Assembly: GCF_000719975.1 (NCBI RefSeq)
Contig: NZ_JOIJ01000029.1
Span: forward strand, 1-29,366
Source of the DNA: Prauserella rugosa
GTDB taxonomy: Bacteria; Actinomycetota; Actinomycetes; Mycobacteriales; Pseudonocardiaceae
Length of the DNA stretch: 29,366 nucleotides
Direction of reading: 5' to 3'
This document shows, in pieces, positions 1 to 7,979 of this stretch. The stretch's first letter is position 1. Every line of letters starts with the position of its first letter. The position numbers and the translations under genes are program-made. Below the pieces are notes generated by a model, which made no database searches, was not told where the DNA came from, and worked only from the letters and a program-made list of their open reading frames with translations.

Positions 1-274
1 CCCAATAGAGTCGCCCCCGGTAAGCGAAGCGCCATCCCGTCGACCTGGCCAAACCCCATCACGCTGCAGGCAGGGCGCAACAAACCACCCCAACGGAACG
101 CACGGAAACCACCCTTGCGCCCTGCCTGCAGCGTGATAAACAAAAAGCCGAGTCCGAACGGAATGGTGCGAAGCGGAGAAACGCCATCCCAGAGACCTGC
201 CCAGCCGGCGAGGCGAAAAACCCCGACGGCAAACCGCACCCACCAAATCAGCAACCGAGACGAAAAACCCCGAC
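1..274. repeat. Left copy of a ~270-bp dispersed repeat, inverted relative to 28989-29260
   Basis: Positions 1-274 are nearly identical to the reverse complement of 28989-29260. By eye I see about one mismatch in the first 80 bases, a diverged hairpin loop (81-114), one indel near 156, and a degenerate last ~22 bases. The repeat carries a perfect 23-bp stem (58-80 with 115-137) around a 34-nt loop. It also has two related blocks in the same orientation around 20-56 and 164-215, and a duplicated ~25-nt block starting near 209 and 257. Because the match runs to base 1, the repeat may extend beyond the window. It lies at the 3' side of the leftward PPE-like gene. A short ORF at 115-366 is a by-product of the repeat and is not a credible gene. 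There is no transposase. Confidence 0.9.
58..137. other. Perfect 23-bp stem hairpin inside the left repeat
   Basis: Bases 58-80 are the exact reverse complement of 115-137, with 34 nt between them. The stem begins ATCACGCTGCAGG. The same stem occurs in the right repeat copy. The loop has diverged between the copies while the stem has not, which suggests that the stem is the conserved functional part. It could serve as a terminator or as an RNA/DNA structure recognised by a protein. Confidence 0.8.
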
Positions 275-322
275 GGCAAACCGGCAAACCGAAGCCCCCA
301 GCCCCCCCAGCCCCCGAGGCCG

Positions 323-2254
323 TCACTTCCAGTTGTTGTCCTTGTTGTTCTTCCAGTCGCCGATGACGGGGGGTGCGATGGCTTGTTCGCCTGCGAAGAG
401 GTTTTCCTCGGGTTCGAGGTAGCCGGGGGACTTGCGTTCCTTGTCCTCTTCTTTCTGGCGGCCGGCGCCTGCGGCGGGCATCCCGGCCATGCCGGGGGCG
501 CCGGAGCGGGGCCCGCCGGGGCCTGCCGGTGTTCCGTTGTTGGTGGTGGGGCCTGTGCTCGGCAGGTTTTTCGCCGCGCCGGAGGCCTGCCCGGGGGCGG
601 CTGAGCCTCCGGCGCTTCCTGCTGCACTTCCGGCTGCGCCGCCGGAGGCTGTGCCGGGACCGCCGCCGACGGAACCCGCGGCGCCTGCTGCTCCGCCGGG
701 GAGTCCGGCGGCACCGAGGCCGGGGGTCGAACCTGCCTTGCCCTGGCGGCCGCCCTGGCCGGCAGGGCCGACTCCGGGGAGACCGTCGGGTCCGTTCAGC
801 CGGTTGCTGATGCTGTCGCCGTTGATGCCGCCGTTCCACCCGATGGTCGGGGTTTTCGCCGACGGGGTGGAGGACAGGTCGGGCGGCACGTACGACGACG
901 TCGTGGTGGCCGGGGTGGCGGCCGGTCCGTTCGGCACGTCGCCGACGCCCCCTGGCGCGCCGACGCCTGGTCCGGCATCGGGCAGGTCGGGTACGTCGAC
1001 GCCGGGCACCTGCACGTTCGGCACCTCCCCGCCGGCCGTGCGGCCGCCGGGGCCGGCACCACCCGGCGCCGGAAGACCGGGGCCCGGCGTGCCGGGAACG
1101 CCGTCCGCAGCTCCGTGCGCTGCGGACGCGCCGGCGGAACCCGCCTGCGCGGTCCCGGCGCCGGCTCCCGCGAAGTCCGGCACCTGCACCTGCCTGGCCG
1201 CCGCGGCGGGATCGGCTCCGACCGAGTCGGCGTTGCCCTGCACGCCGTTCCCGAGACCCGCCGCAGGCGTACCTGCTGCCGCCTGCGCCGCCGCGGCGTC
1301 GCCCGAGGCGGCGGCACCGTCCACACGCAGCTGATCGACGGTCGTTGCCGTGCGGCCGCCGGACGTGCCCAACGGGGTGGCGGACGTCGCCGAGGAGGCG
1401 TCCCCGGCGAGTTTCGGCGGCGGCGCGAACAGCGGCATCGACGTGGCCGACCCGACCGTGTCGTCGAACTGGTTCATGATGCGCGCAGCCTGCTCGCGGG
1501 CGGCCTGTTGCTCCTGCACCTTCTGGTTCGCCTGTGACGCCGCCTGTGCGTACTGCACCGGATCGGTGATCTGCTGCAACGCGGCGTTGGCCTCCTGCGC
1601 CGAGAACGGCACCGGCGGATTGGCGGCCATCTGCTTCTGCGACTCGTTCAGGGTCTGCGAGTGGATCTGCTGCTGCCTGCCCGTGAGCACGGCGCCCTGC
1701 GCGGTGACCCCCAGCCACTTCGCGACGTCGGCCAGATGCCGGCGCGCCGCGTCACCCGCGTCGCCCGACCAGTTCGCCATGCTGTCGTCGATGGCGTCGG
1801 CGACGGAACGCTGATGGACCGTGAGGTCGTTGCCCAGCCGCACCCATTCCTCGCTGGTGTCGGCGATGGCCACCGAGTCGGCGTTGTTGTTGAGCACCTC
1901 CACCATCTGCTCGTGCGAGGCGTTGTCCCAGATCGTCACGGGACGTTCGCCGACGGTGCGCAGCTCGAGGCCCTCGTCCAAGCCGCGCCTGGCCTCTTCG
2001 ATCGCGGCCGAGTAACGTCCCTGGATCTCGGCATCTCTGTCCTTATCGGACAGCGCGGAACCGATCGGATCGGCCTCGACGAGCGAGGTCACCTCGGCGC
2101 GGATCTCGTCGCCGGATCGCGCCGTGTCCTCGATGGGCCCGACGTAGAAGATCGACGACGGGTCGGCCGTGACGTCGTAGAACGGACTGTGCGGGTCGTA
2201 CTCCGCGTTGGCGGGATCCGACACCGCCGCGGTCGACTCGGCGGAACTGGACAC
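323..2254 (-). CDS. PPE-like type VII secretion substrate with Gly/Ala/Pro-rich C-terminal region
   Basis: A protein of about 643 aa. I chose the GTG at 2254 because GAGGTG lies 6 nt upstream; the open frame extends to 2413 but would overlap the preceding gene, which ends at 2307. Residues ~40-280 are charged and largely helical, with a W-S-G turn at ~162-164 like the WXG/PPE helical hairpin. Residues ~285-610 are low-complexity Gly/Ala/Pro/Ser. The last ~30 residues regain normal composition, with an acidic YLEPEENLF stretch and APPVIG. A similar tail is, as far as I recall, common in Pseudonocardiaceae PPE-like proteins. It is the last gene of an espG > PE-like > PPE-like operon, the classic arrangement of a chaperoned PE/PPE pair. 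I infer export by an ESX system encoded elsewhere. The exact substrate family and any extracellular role are unknown. Confidence 0.75.
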   Translation of the reverse strand: MSSSAESTAAVSDPANAEYDPHSPFYDVTADPSSIFYVGPIEDTARSGDEIRAEVTSLVEADPIGSALSDKDRDAEIQGRYSAAIEEARRGLDEGLELRTVGERPVTIWDNASHEQMVEVLNNNADSVAIADTSEEWVRLGNDLTVHQRSVADAIDDSMANWSGDAGDAARRHLADVAKWLGVTAQGAVLTGRQQQIHSQTLNESQKQMAANPPVPFSAQEANAALQQITDPVQYAQAASQANQKVQEQQAAREQAARIMNQFDDTVGSATSMPLFAPPPKLAGDASSATSATPLGTSGGRTATTVDQLRVDGAAASGDAAAAQAAAGTPAAGLGNGVQGNADSVGADPAAAARQVQVPDFAGAGAGTAQAGSAGASAAHGAADGVPGTPGPGLPAPGGAGPGGRTAGGEVPNVQVPGVDVPDLPDAGPGVGAPGGVGDVPNGPAATPATTTSSYVPPDLSSTPSAKTPTIGWNGGINGDSISNRLNGPDGLPGVGPAGQGGRQGKAGSTPGLGAAGLPGGAAGAAGSVGGGPGTASGGAAGSAAGSAGGSAAPGQASGAAKNLPSTGPTTNNGTPAGPGGPRSGAPGMAGMPAAGAGRQKEEDKERKSPGYLEPEENLFAGEQAIAPPVIGDWKNNKDNNWK

Positions 2255-2306
2255 GGAGGTCACCTCATTCGGGTTCCGCCCGGGAGGGCGGTCGAAGGAC
2301 GTGTGG

Positions 2307-2723
2307 TCAGGCGGGCGAGAGGCCGTCGAGGTCGGTGCGGACACCGGACTCGGTACCGGCGTAGGCACGTTTGGCCGCGCGGATCGCCTCGATGTACTGG
2401 GGGAGTTCCTCACGCGCCGCGCGCAGTTGGGTCAGCATGCCGCGCTCGTCGGACGCGGTGTGCAGGGTGTGCTGTGCCACCCACTTCCCGGTCGACGACG
2501 TGCTCAGCGGGGGAGCCGTGCCGAGCTTCTCGATCTCGGCCCATCGGCGTTCGAGCGCGTCGAGCATCTCCTCGAGCGCGTTGATCATCTGATCGCCGGT
2601 GTTCTCGTCGACCGTGAAGCCCCCACTGTCGGCGAGGTCTTTCAGTTCCCGTCCGCTGAGGCTCGCCGCGCTCCGCCGAACCGGCGTGAGCTGCTGCTCG
2701 CCCTGCTGCGCGTCGTCGCTCAT
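2307..2723 (-). CDS. PE-like small helical protein, partner of the PPE-like protein
   Basis: A protein of 138 aa (MSDDAQQGEQ...) with no signal peptide and no membrane segment. Two long helical stretches (~25-65 and ~85-125) are separated by a Ser/Thr/Gly turn around 72-80. Near the C-terminus Y121-A-G-T-E125 fits the YxxxD/E secretion motif that marks type VII substrates. It sits 15 nt after the espG stop and about 50 nt before the PPE-like gene. Its size, helix content, motif and position make it the probable PE-side partner of the downstream PPE-like protein, with EspG escorting the pair. It has no classical Pro-Glu start, so 'PE-like' is by position and motif and not by clear homology. 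The ATG at 2723 has only a weak GGGG-type ribosome site. Confidence 0.7.
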   Translation of the reverse strand: MSDDAQQGEQQLTPVRRSAASLSGRELKDLADSGGFTVDENTGDQMINALEEMLDALERRWAEIEKLGTAPPLSTSSTGKWVAQHTLHTASDERGMLTQLRAAREELPQYIEAIRAAKRAYAGTESGVRTDLDGLSPA

Positions 2724-2738
2724 CGCATGAACCCCTGA

Positions 2739-3611
2739 TCAGTAGGCGTGGGAGAGTGCCTCACGGACGGCGCGCGCGAGCCCGTGGAAGTCCGCGGGTT
2801 CGTAGCGGGCCACGAACTCTCCCTCGTCGTCGGTGGTGTGCACCAGAAATCTGCCGTCCTCGACGTCGAGCCAGCTCAGTGACGTCGGATCGGTGTCGCT
2901 GCGCCGTCCGGTCACCGTGATGTGGCCGCCCCCGAAGCGGGTACCCGCGAGCACCCGCCTGAGGCGGCGTTCGTCGTTGTCGTCGCCGGCGTTCGTCGCC
3001 CTGCCCGTGCCGTCGGAGTCCCGGCCACGGTGTCGTCGCTCCGGGGTCGGTTCCACCATGCTGATGATGCTGATGTTGCCGAACGCGTCGGTCTCGACCT
3101 CGTCGTGGTGCCGTTCCGCGGCCCGCTGGGCGGTGACCGCCGACCGGTACTCCGCCTGGGCGCTGCTGCGGACCGTCGCGGGCGGCCCTGGGGCGGCGCG
3201 CATCGCGGGCAGCACCTCGGCGAGCAGGTCGACGAGGTCGTCGTCGGAAAACAGGCAGAAGTCGAGTTCGTCGGTGGGACGCTGCGTGATCCGGACCGCG
3301 CGCGCACCGTCGGTGAAGGCCAGTGCGGCGATGTCGGCGCCGCTGCTGTCGAAGCCGGTGATCGCCACGGAGACGACGTGCTGCCCGATGACCTCGAAGG
3401 CGGCGCGTAGTTGCGCGTGGATCTCACCACCGACGACGAGGCGGCGCTTGGTCAGCTCACCGGTGACGATCGTCGCGAGCTTGGCCAGCCGTACCGGATC
3501 GCTTGGGATTCCCTGTATTCGCAGGGGAAATCGGCGGATGTCGACATCGAGTGCTTGGCCGACGACACAGGCTTCGACGTTGTCCAGCACGAACTCGAAT
3601 CGCCCCGACAC
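2739..3611 (-). CDS. EspG-family type VII secretion chaperone
   Basis: About 290 aa from the GTG at 3611 (VSGRFEFVLDNVE). The open frame runs upstream to 3947, but that stretch is low-quality sequence overlapping the divergent promoter, and 290 aa matches the usual EspG size. Visible EspG traits are the N-terminal beta strand with FEFVLDNVEACVVGQAL, the 'PLRIQGI...RLAKLATIVTGEL' strand-helix region, and a C-terminal helix 'FHGLARAVREAL'. EspG proteins are cytosolic chaperones that bind the tip of the PPE partner of a PE-PPE dimer and keep it soluble for the ESX translocon. It heads the leftward operon with the PE-like and PPE-like genes, which are its likely clients. No ESX core gene lies in the window. 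Confidence 0.8.
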   Translation of the reverse strand: MSGRFEFVLDNVEACVVGQALDVDIRRFPLRIQGIPSDPVRLAKLATIVTGELTKRRLVVGGEIHAQLRAAFEVIGQHVVSVAITGFDSSGADIAALAFTDGARAVRITQRPTDELDFCLFSDDDLVDLLAEVLPAMRAAPGPPATVRSSAQAEYRSAVTAQRAAERHHDEVETDAFGNISIISMVEPTPERRHRGRDSDGTGRATNAGDDNDERRLRRVLAGTRFGGGHITVTGRRSDTDPTSLSWLDVEDGRFLVHTTDDEGEFVARYEPADFHGLARAVREALSHAY

Positions 3612-3762
3612 GTTACCGGCGTCCCACCTTTCCGTGCTGTGCGGCCGAATGATGCCCGGCGGCGACTCTAGCAGTCGTGTGGTCGGGTGGACACACCTCG
3701 AGGGTCGATGCCGGGATTTCTGCTCATCTGAGCGGAAATCCGGCTGTTTCGCCCGCCCGTGT

Positions 3763-3792
3763 GGATCGCAGGCCCGGCCGGGCCTGCGATCC
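3763..3792. promoter_or_regulatory. 30-bp perfect palindrome in the espG/ybaB-like divergent promoter region
   Basis: Bases 3763-3777 are followed immediately by their exact reverse complement at 3778-3792 (half-site GGATCGCAGGCCCGG). There is no spacer. It lies in the 297-bp region between the divergent starts at 3611 and 3909, so it may be a shared operator or a cruciform. A second small palindrome (GCTCA-TC-TGAGC) is at 3722-3733. The perfect symmetry is seen directly; the regulatory role is inferred. Confidence 0.55.
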
Positions 3793-3908
3793 TCTGTGGA
3801 CGCCGCCGGGGCTCGTTCACCGGACGTCTTCACGCGTGTGATCCGTTGTTCACAGGACATGTCGCATCCGTGCGCCCGACGGTGGGTCGACGATGCCGAG
3901 GAGTGGGT

Positions 3909-4445
3909 GTGGAACCGAATTTGAGGCCGGGCGAGGACGTACAGCACTTTCTCGACCGGCAGGTGCGGGAGATGCGCGAGAAGGCGTCGGCACTGTCCGA
4001 CGCGTTCGCGGAGTCGGCGGTGACGCAGAGCTCGCGGGACGGCGCCGTCACGGTGACCGTCGCGCCCAACGGTGCGCTGCGCGACCTCCAGCTCGGGGCG
4101 AGGGCGTGCGAACTCGGCCCGGCGAGGCTGACCGCCGCGATCATGGACACGGTCCGGCTCGCGCAGAAGCAGACCGCGCGCAACGTGGCGGACTCGTTCG
4201 CCGTCATCAACGGGGCGGGGGAGTCGACGGATCTCGTCCGTTCGTTCCTGCCGCCCGAGGACGAACCGGACGAGGACGTCGACCAGAGCAAGTTCGCCGA
4301 CGAGGAACCGGCACGCGCCGACGAGGACGAGGCGGGCAACCAGGCATCACCGCCGCCTGCCGTCGCACCACCGCCGCCGCCTGCGACGCGGCGGCCCCGG
4401 CGCGGGGACGACGACGAGGACGAGGCCGACGGGAGGCCGTGGTGA
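3909..4445 (+). CDS. YbaB/EbfC-family protein with acidic/proline-rich tail
   Basis: 178 aa from the GTG at 3909 (VEPNLRPGEDVQ), chosen because GAGGAG at 3898-3903 is 5 nt upstream. Residues ~10-95 show the YbaB/EbfC pattern: an amphipathic helix with REMREKASAL, a strand region 'GAVTVTVAPNGALRDLQL', then a helix beginning 'GPARLTAAIMDTVRLAQKQ'. YbaB proteins are dimeric nucleoid-associated DNA-binding proteins. The remaining ~80 residues are disordered: Asp/Glu-rich, then Pro-rich, then Arg/Asp-rich. YbaB-like genes at the head of type VII substrate operons recur in actinobacteria, so the role may be operon-specific regulation or chaperoning. Its stop overlaps the next start (GTGA). Confidence 0.75.
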   Translation: MEPNLRPGEDVQHFLDRQVREMREKASALSDAFAESAVTQSSRDGAVTVTVAPNGALRDLQLGARACELGPARLTAAIMDTVRLAQKQTARNVADSFAVINGAGESTDLVRSFLPPEDEPDEDVDQSKFADEEPARADEDEAGNQASPPPAVAPPPPPATRRPRRGDDDEDEADGRPW

Positions 4446-4747
4446 CCGGGTTCGAGGTCGAACGTGATCCGCTGACGGCGTTTCGGGAACATCTCGGCGA
4501 ACTCGAGTCGGACCTGAAGGACACCGCCGAGATGGTGGGCGGCTGCGTCGGGGACGTCGGACTGTGGGGCGTGATCGGACAGGCCTTCGGCACGATCGTG
4601 ATCGAGAGCTGCCAGAAGATGCAGAGCCAGTTCAACGACTACGGCGACACGATCGGCCGTTTCTCCGAAGGCGTCAAGGAAGCCGCGGACCGCTACGAAC
4701 AGGGTGACGAGGACGCGGTCGAGGCATTGCTGAGGTTCAAGGTATGA
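4442..4747 (+). CDS. EspC/WXG100-like small type VII secretion substrate
   Basis: 101 aa from the GTG at 4442, overlapping the ybaB-like stop by 4 nt (GTGA) and the next gene by ATGA at 4744. The protein is almost wholly helical: helix 1 ~10-33 (LTAFREHLGELESDL), a glycine-containing middle with L41-W-G43, and helix 2 ~50-85. Y85-E-Q-G-D89 is a YxxxD motif, the general type VII export signal. The size and pattern fit EspC/T7SS 'ESX diderm' type proteins or divergent WXG100 proteins. It is probably the small partner that forms a heterodimer with the large protein encoded directly downstream. No enzymatic residues are visible. Confidence 0.7.
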   Translation: MTGFEVERDPLTAFREHLGELESDLKDTAEMVGGCVGDVGLWGVIGQAFGTIVIESCQKMQSQFNDYGDTIGRFSEGVKEAADRYEQGDEDAVEALLRFKV

Positions 4748-6621
4748 GCGACTACGAGCGGGGCGACGTCGGCCTCCACGACCACGGCGATCTGGTCTCC
4801 GAGGACAACGCGTTCGCCGGTGCCGGGTTCATCGAGTCGGCCAACGGACTCAAGACCTCGGTGGACGACAACAACGCCGTCGGCATCGGCATCGGGTCCG
4901 CGGGCATGGCTCTGGAAACGCTCGGTCTCGCGCTCGATCCCCTCGGGTCGGTGCTCACGGCGGGGATCGGATGGATCATCGAGCACGTCTCGGTGTTGCG
5001 CTGGCCGTTGGACATGCTCATGGGCGATCCGGTCGGCATCAGCGCCGCGAAGGACGCCATCGAGGCCGAGAAGAGCAAACTCGAACAGTGGTCGCAGACC
5101 CACCAGGACAAGGTCGCCGAACTCATGGGCGAGTGGAGCGGTGAGGCGGCCGAACAGTTCAAGGCCAACATGGACGCCGTGTCCGAGCAGCTCCTGGCGC
5201 TCGGCGACTACGTCGACTCGGCCGCGAAAAGCATGGAGACCGCAGGCGCTGTCGTCGGCGCCGTGCGCGGTGTCGTGCGCGACCTGATCTCCATGCTCCT
5301 CGCGACGATCATCAAGGGGGCGCTCATCGCCGCGGCGATGGCTCCGATCACCTTCGGTGCGTCGATCGCCATGTTCATCGGCACCACGATCGGTGCGGTG
5401 GCGGCGGCGCTGGCCAAGATCGGCACGAAGATCTCGAACCTGACCTCGCAGTTGGGCAAGCTCGGTTCGTCGGTGTCGTCGATGGTCAAGGGTGGCGACG
5501 ACTTCGTCGCGGCCGGCGGTGCCGCGGTGAACTCCGGTTCCCGTGGCGGGGCGCCGATGCCGACGGGCGGGCCCTCCGTGCGGCCGGGCAGTGGGGATGC
5601 GCCGACGGTCAACGGGGGGACGTCTCCGTCGCAGGCTCCGTCATCTCCTGCGCCGACACCGCCACCGAGTCCGGCACCGCCGTCGCCTTCGGCAGGGTCG
5701 CCCACGCCGCCTGCGGGCGGGCCGTCCTCGGCGCCGGCTGCGCCGTCGACACCGGCGACCCCTGTGCCCTCGACACCGGCGCCGAAACCACCGCGTCCCG
5801 AGCTTCCGAAGCTGCAGATCCCGGAGACGGGCAACCCGGTGCAGGGCAACGGACCGGTCTCGTCGGTGCTCGACGGTGGACCGACGGGCGGAAGTACCCC
5901 GCCGGCCGGTGTGAGCACGCCCTCGACGCCTGGTTCGGACCAGTTCGTCACGCCCCCGCAGTCGCCCGCCCCCTCGCCCGCACCCACGCCGTCGCCGACG
6001 CCACCGCCGTCGCCCACGCCATCGTCGGCGACCGACGAGTTCGTGACGCCGCCACAGTCGCCGGCCCCGAGCGACCCGGGCACCCCGCCGGGTCCGCCTG
6101 CGGGTTCGCCCGCGCCGCCGGCTGGTGGTGGTCCGGCCGACACGCCGCCGGGTTCGCCGACACCGAGCGACCCGGGGACGCCGCCGGGTTCGCCGGCGCC
6201 GTCGACGGGTGGTGACCCGGGGACGCCGCCGGGTTCACCGGCACCGTCGACCGGTGGTGGCCCGACCGACACGCCGCCTGGATCGTCCGCACCGTCCACA
6301 GGGGACGCACCGTCGACGCCGCCGACGTCGTCCCGGCCGGATCCGATTCCCGACGCGGCCTTGCGGGAGACCCTCACCGAACAGCTCCGGAAACACGGTG
6401 CCGACCCGGCGCTCGTCGAACAGGTCGACAAGATGGGCAGTCCGCTCAAGGAGGCGATCGCCAACCGGTACGGACCCGAAACGGCCGACAAGTTGGAGTC
6501 GGCGGTGCGCACGCTGACCGACCCCTGGTACGGAAAGCAGGGCTTGGCGGGCAAGACGATCGTCGACCTCATCAAGAACGTCCCACCGACGGCCGGAGAC
6601 GGCGGCGACGAGGACGACTGA
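4744..6621 (+). CDS. Large WXG-domain type VII secretion protein with Pro-rich repeats and a C-terminal domain
   Basis: 625 aa. Residues ~1-180 form an N-terminal helical region with W131-S-G133 between two long helices, resembling LXG/WXG toxin-carrier domains. Residues ~182-224 are strongly hydrophobic and glycine/alanine-rich, giving one or two possible membrane-inserting segments. Residues ~255-525 are a Pro/Ser/Thr/Gly linker with internal repeats (DQFVTPPQSPAP and DEFVTPPQSPAP; several PGTPPGSPAPST units). The last ~100 residues form a soluble charged domain (ALRETLTEQLRKHGADP ... DPWYGKQGLAGK) that I do not recognise. The layout resembles a secreted effector on a long flexible stalk. 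It is translationally coupled to the EspC-like gene by ATGA, and two hairpins follow the stop. No toxin active site or adjacent immunity gene is evident. Confidence 0.75.
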   Translation: MSDYERGDVGLHDHGDLVSEDNAFAGAGFIESANGLKTSVDDNNAVGIGIGSAGMALETLGLALDPLGSVLTAGIGWIIEHVSVLRWPLDMLMGDPVGISAAKDAIEAEKSKLEQWSQTHQDKVAELMGEWSGEAAEQFKANMDAVSEQLLALGDYVDSAAKSMETAGAVVGAVRGVVRDLISMLLATIIKGALIAAAMAPITFGASIAMFIGTTIGAVAAALAKIGTKISNLTSQLGKLGSSVSSMVKGGDDFVAAGGAAVNSGSRGGAPMPTGGPSVRPGSGDAPTVNGGTSPSQAPSSPAPTPPPSPAPPSPSAGSPTPPAGGPSSAPAAPSTPATPVPSTPAPKPPRPELPKLQIPETGNPVQGNGPVSSVLDGGPTGGSTPPAGVSTPSTPGSDQFVTPPQSPAPSPAPTPSPTPPPSPTPSSATDEFVTPPQSPAPSDPGTPPGPPAGSPAPPAGGGPADTPPGSPTPSDPGTPPGSPAPSTGGDPGTPPGSPAPSTGGGPTDTPPGSSAPSTGDAPSTPPTSSRPDPIPDAALRETLTEQLRKHGADPALVEQVDKMGSPLKEAIANRYGPETADKLESAVRTLTDPWYGKQGLAGKTIVDLIKNVPPTAGDGGDEDD

Positions 6622-6626
6622 CGGCG

Positions 6627-6688
6627 GGCCGGTGTCGTCGACCTGCACGGGTCGGCGGCACCGGCCGCCCGCGCACCGGGTTCGGTGC
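6627..6688 (+). terminator. Terminator hairpins after the rightward ESX substrate operon
   Basis: GGCCGGTG at 6627-6634 pairs exactly with CACCGGCC at 6659-6666. A second tight hairpin follows (GCACCG 6673-6678, loop GGTT, CGGTGC 6683-6688). There is no U-tract, as is usual for actinobacterial terminators. It begins 5 nt after the stop at 6621. Confidence 0.6.
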
Positions 6689-6743
6689 CTCCGGCACCGG
6701 GTTAGCCTGACAACACGACATCGGTGGGCTGAGGGGGCGCGTC

Positions 6744-6999
6744 GTGAGCACGACATCGGTCGAATCGACCATGCGCATCGGCGAGTTGGCGCACCGTGAT
6801 CGCCCGGCTCCTGCCGTGCGTGGACAGTGCGGACGTCGACGTCGCCGAAGAAGCGTTCGCCACGATGGCCGCCGAGCGTGATCGGCTGACGGCCGAGATC
6901 GAGCGCCTGGCGCACGCCAGGGACGCGCTGGACGAGCACATCGAAGCCAACACCCGTCACCGGCACGGCATGAGCGGGCAGAACCGCTGCGGCGGGTGA
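6744..6999 (+). pseudogene. Decayed MerR-family regulator (central DNA-binding region deleted, frame shifted)
   Basis: A GTG at 6744 (with GAGGGG upstream) opens VSTTSVEST then MRIGELAHR, the canonical first strand/helix of MerR regulators (ATG at 6771). The frame is then lost. From ~6796 the +1 frame reads V-I-A-R-L-L-P-C-V-D-S and a helical MerR C-terminal dimerisation/effector tail (AAERDRLTAEIERLAHARDA) to the stop at 6999. About 65 residues holding the recognition helix and wing are missing. The split parts are seen directly; the MerR assignment comes from the two fragments. It ends 7 nt from the stop of the convergent oxidoreductase gene, a common MerR/target pairing. A separate 67-aa gene starting at 6796 is possible but less likely. 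Confidence 0.6.
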
Positions 7000-7006
7000 C
7001 GTCCGT

Positions 7007-7933
7007 TCACCGTCGCAGGTCGATCACGAGCTTGCCCGGTGCGTGGCGTCCTTCGACGAGTGCCAAGGCCTCGGGAGCGCGCGTCAGGGGATAGGTCGCC
7101 GAGATGTGCGGGTCGAGCTGTCCCTGCACCATCAGATCAGCGACGCGTTCAAGGCCTGCGCGGTCGAGACGCCGGTGGACCTGCGTGCCGCCGAGCTCGG
7201 TGACGGACGCATCGCCGACGGAGACGACTGCCGACGGCTGCTTCGCCAGCGGCGTGACATCGCGCAGAGACTGTCCTCCGACGGTGTCCACGACGGCGTC
7301 CACACCGTCCGGCACATGTCCGCGCAGCCGTTCGGCGACGGAACCCGTGGTGTAGTCGACGAATTCGGCACCGGTGGCCGTCGCGAGTGCCCGCTTGGCC
7401 GTACTGCCGGTGCCGACCACGCGGAGTCCGTGGTCCCGCGCGAGCTGGGCGACCGCGATCCCGACCCCTCCGCCGATCCCGTTGATCAACAGTGATGCCC
7501 CCGTGGGCAGGGCGAGTTGGTCGAGTACGTCGAGCGCCGTCGTGCCAGCGACGGGGATCGTCGCCGCCCAGGCGTCCGACAACGCGTCCGGGACGCGCGC
7601 CGTGGACGCACCCAGCAGCAGGGTCGTGTCCGCATACGTGCCGGCGCCGGTGAGGGCGAAGCCCGTGACGCGATCGCCCACCGACAGCCCGGTCACGTCG
7701 CTGCCGACCGCGAGGACCGTTCCGGCCGCCTCCATCCCCAACACGTGCGGAAAGGGGACGTGGCCGTTCAACTCGCGGACGTGACCGCTCCGCAGGTGGT
7801 GGTCCAGGGGATTCACCCCCGCCGCCGCAACGCGGATCAAGACCTCGTCCGGCCCCGGTGCGGGGTTCGGTCGTTCGAAGAACTCCTGCACGTCGGCCGC
7901 GCCGAAGTCCCGGTATCCCCAAGCCCTGCCCAT
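7007..7933 (-). CDS. NADPH-dependent quinone-reductase-type oxidoreductase (MDR family)
   Basis: 308 aa from the ATG at 7933, with GAGGTGAGG about 7 nt upstream. The N-terminal GroES-like domain shows the early GYRDFG, AAGVNPLDHHLRSG and FPHVLGMEAAGTV blocks. The Rossmann domain carries NGIGGGVGIAVAQLA (~151-165), the NAD(P)H-binding loop of quinone reductases. The structural zinc cysteines are absent, so this is the zinc-free quinone oxidoreductase/enoyl-reductase branch, which reduces quinones or electrophilic alkenals with NADPH in the cytosol. The length is typical. It is monocistronic, and its upstream region resembles a MerR-dependent promoter next to a broken MerR gene. The physiological substrate cannot be read from sequence. 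Confidence 0.85.
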   Translation of the reverse strand: MGRAWGYRDFGAADVQEFFERPNPAPGPDEVLIRVAAAGVNPLDHHLRSGHVRELNGHVPFPHVLGMEAAGTVLAVGSDVTGLSVGDRVTGFALTGAGTYADTTLLLGASTARVPDALSDAWAATIPVAGTTALDVLDQLALPTGASLLINGIGGGVGIAVAQLARDHGLRVVGTGSTAKRALATATGAEFVDYTTGSVAERLRGHVPDGVDAVVDTVGGQSLRDVTPLAKQPSAVVSVGDASVTELGGTQVHRRLDRAGLERVADLMVQGQLDPHISATYPLTRAPEALALVEGRHAPGKLVIDLRR

Positions 7934-7979
7934 CGCGGATCCTCACCTCGTCCCAGCCGGCCGCGGCCCGCGACCGGTG

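Noticed and set aside
115..366. 83-aa ORF in the left repeat and its counterparts in the right repeat
   Set aside because: They are read through a structured dispersed repeat, shift frame between the two copies, and have no ribosome site; not genes.
373..1537. Several long plus-strand ORFs opposite the PPE-like gene
   Set aside because: They are frames forced open by the GC-rich Gly/Ala/Pro repeats of the real minus-strand gene.
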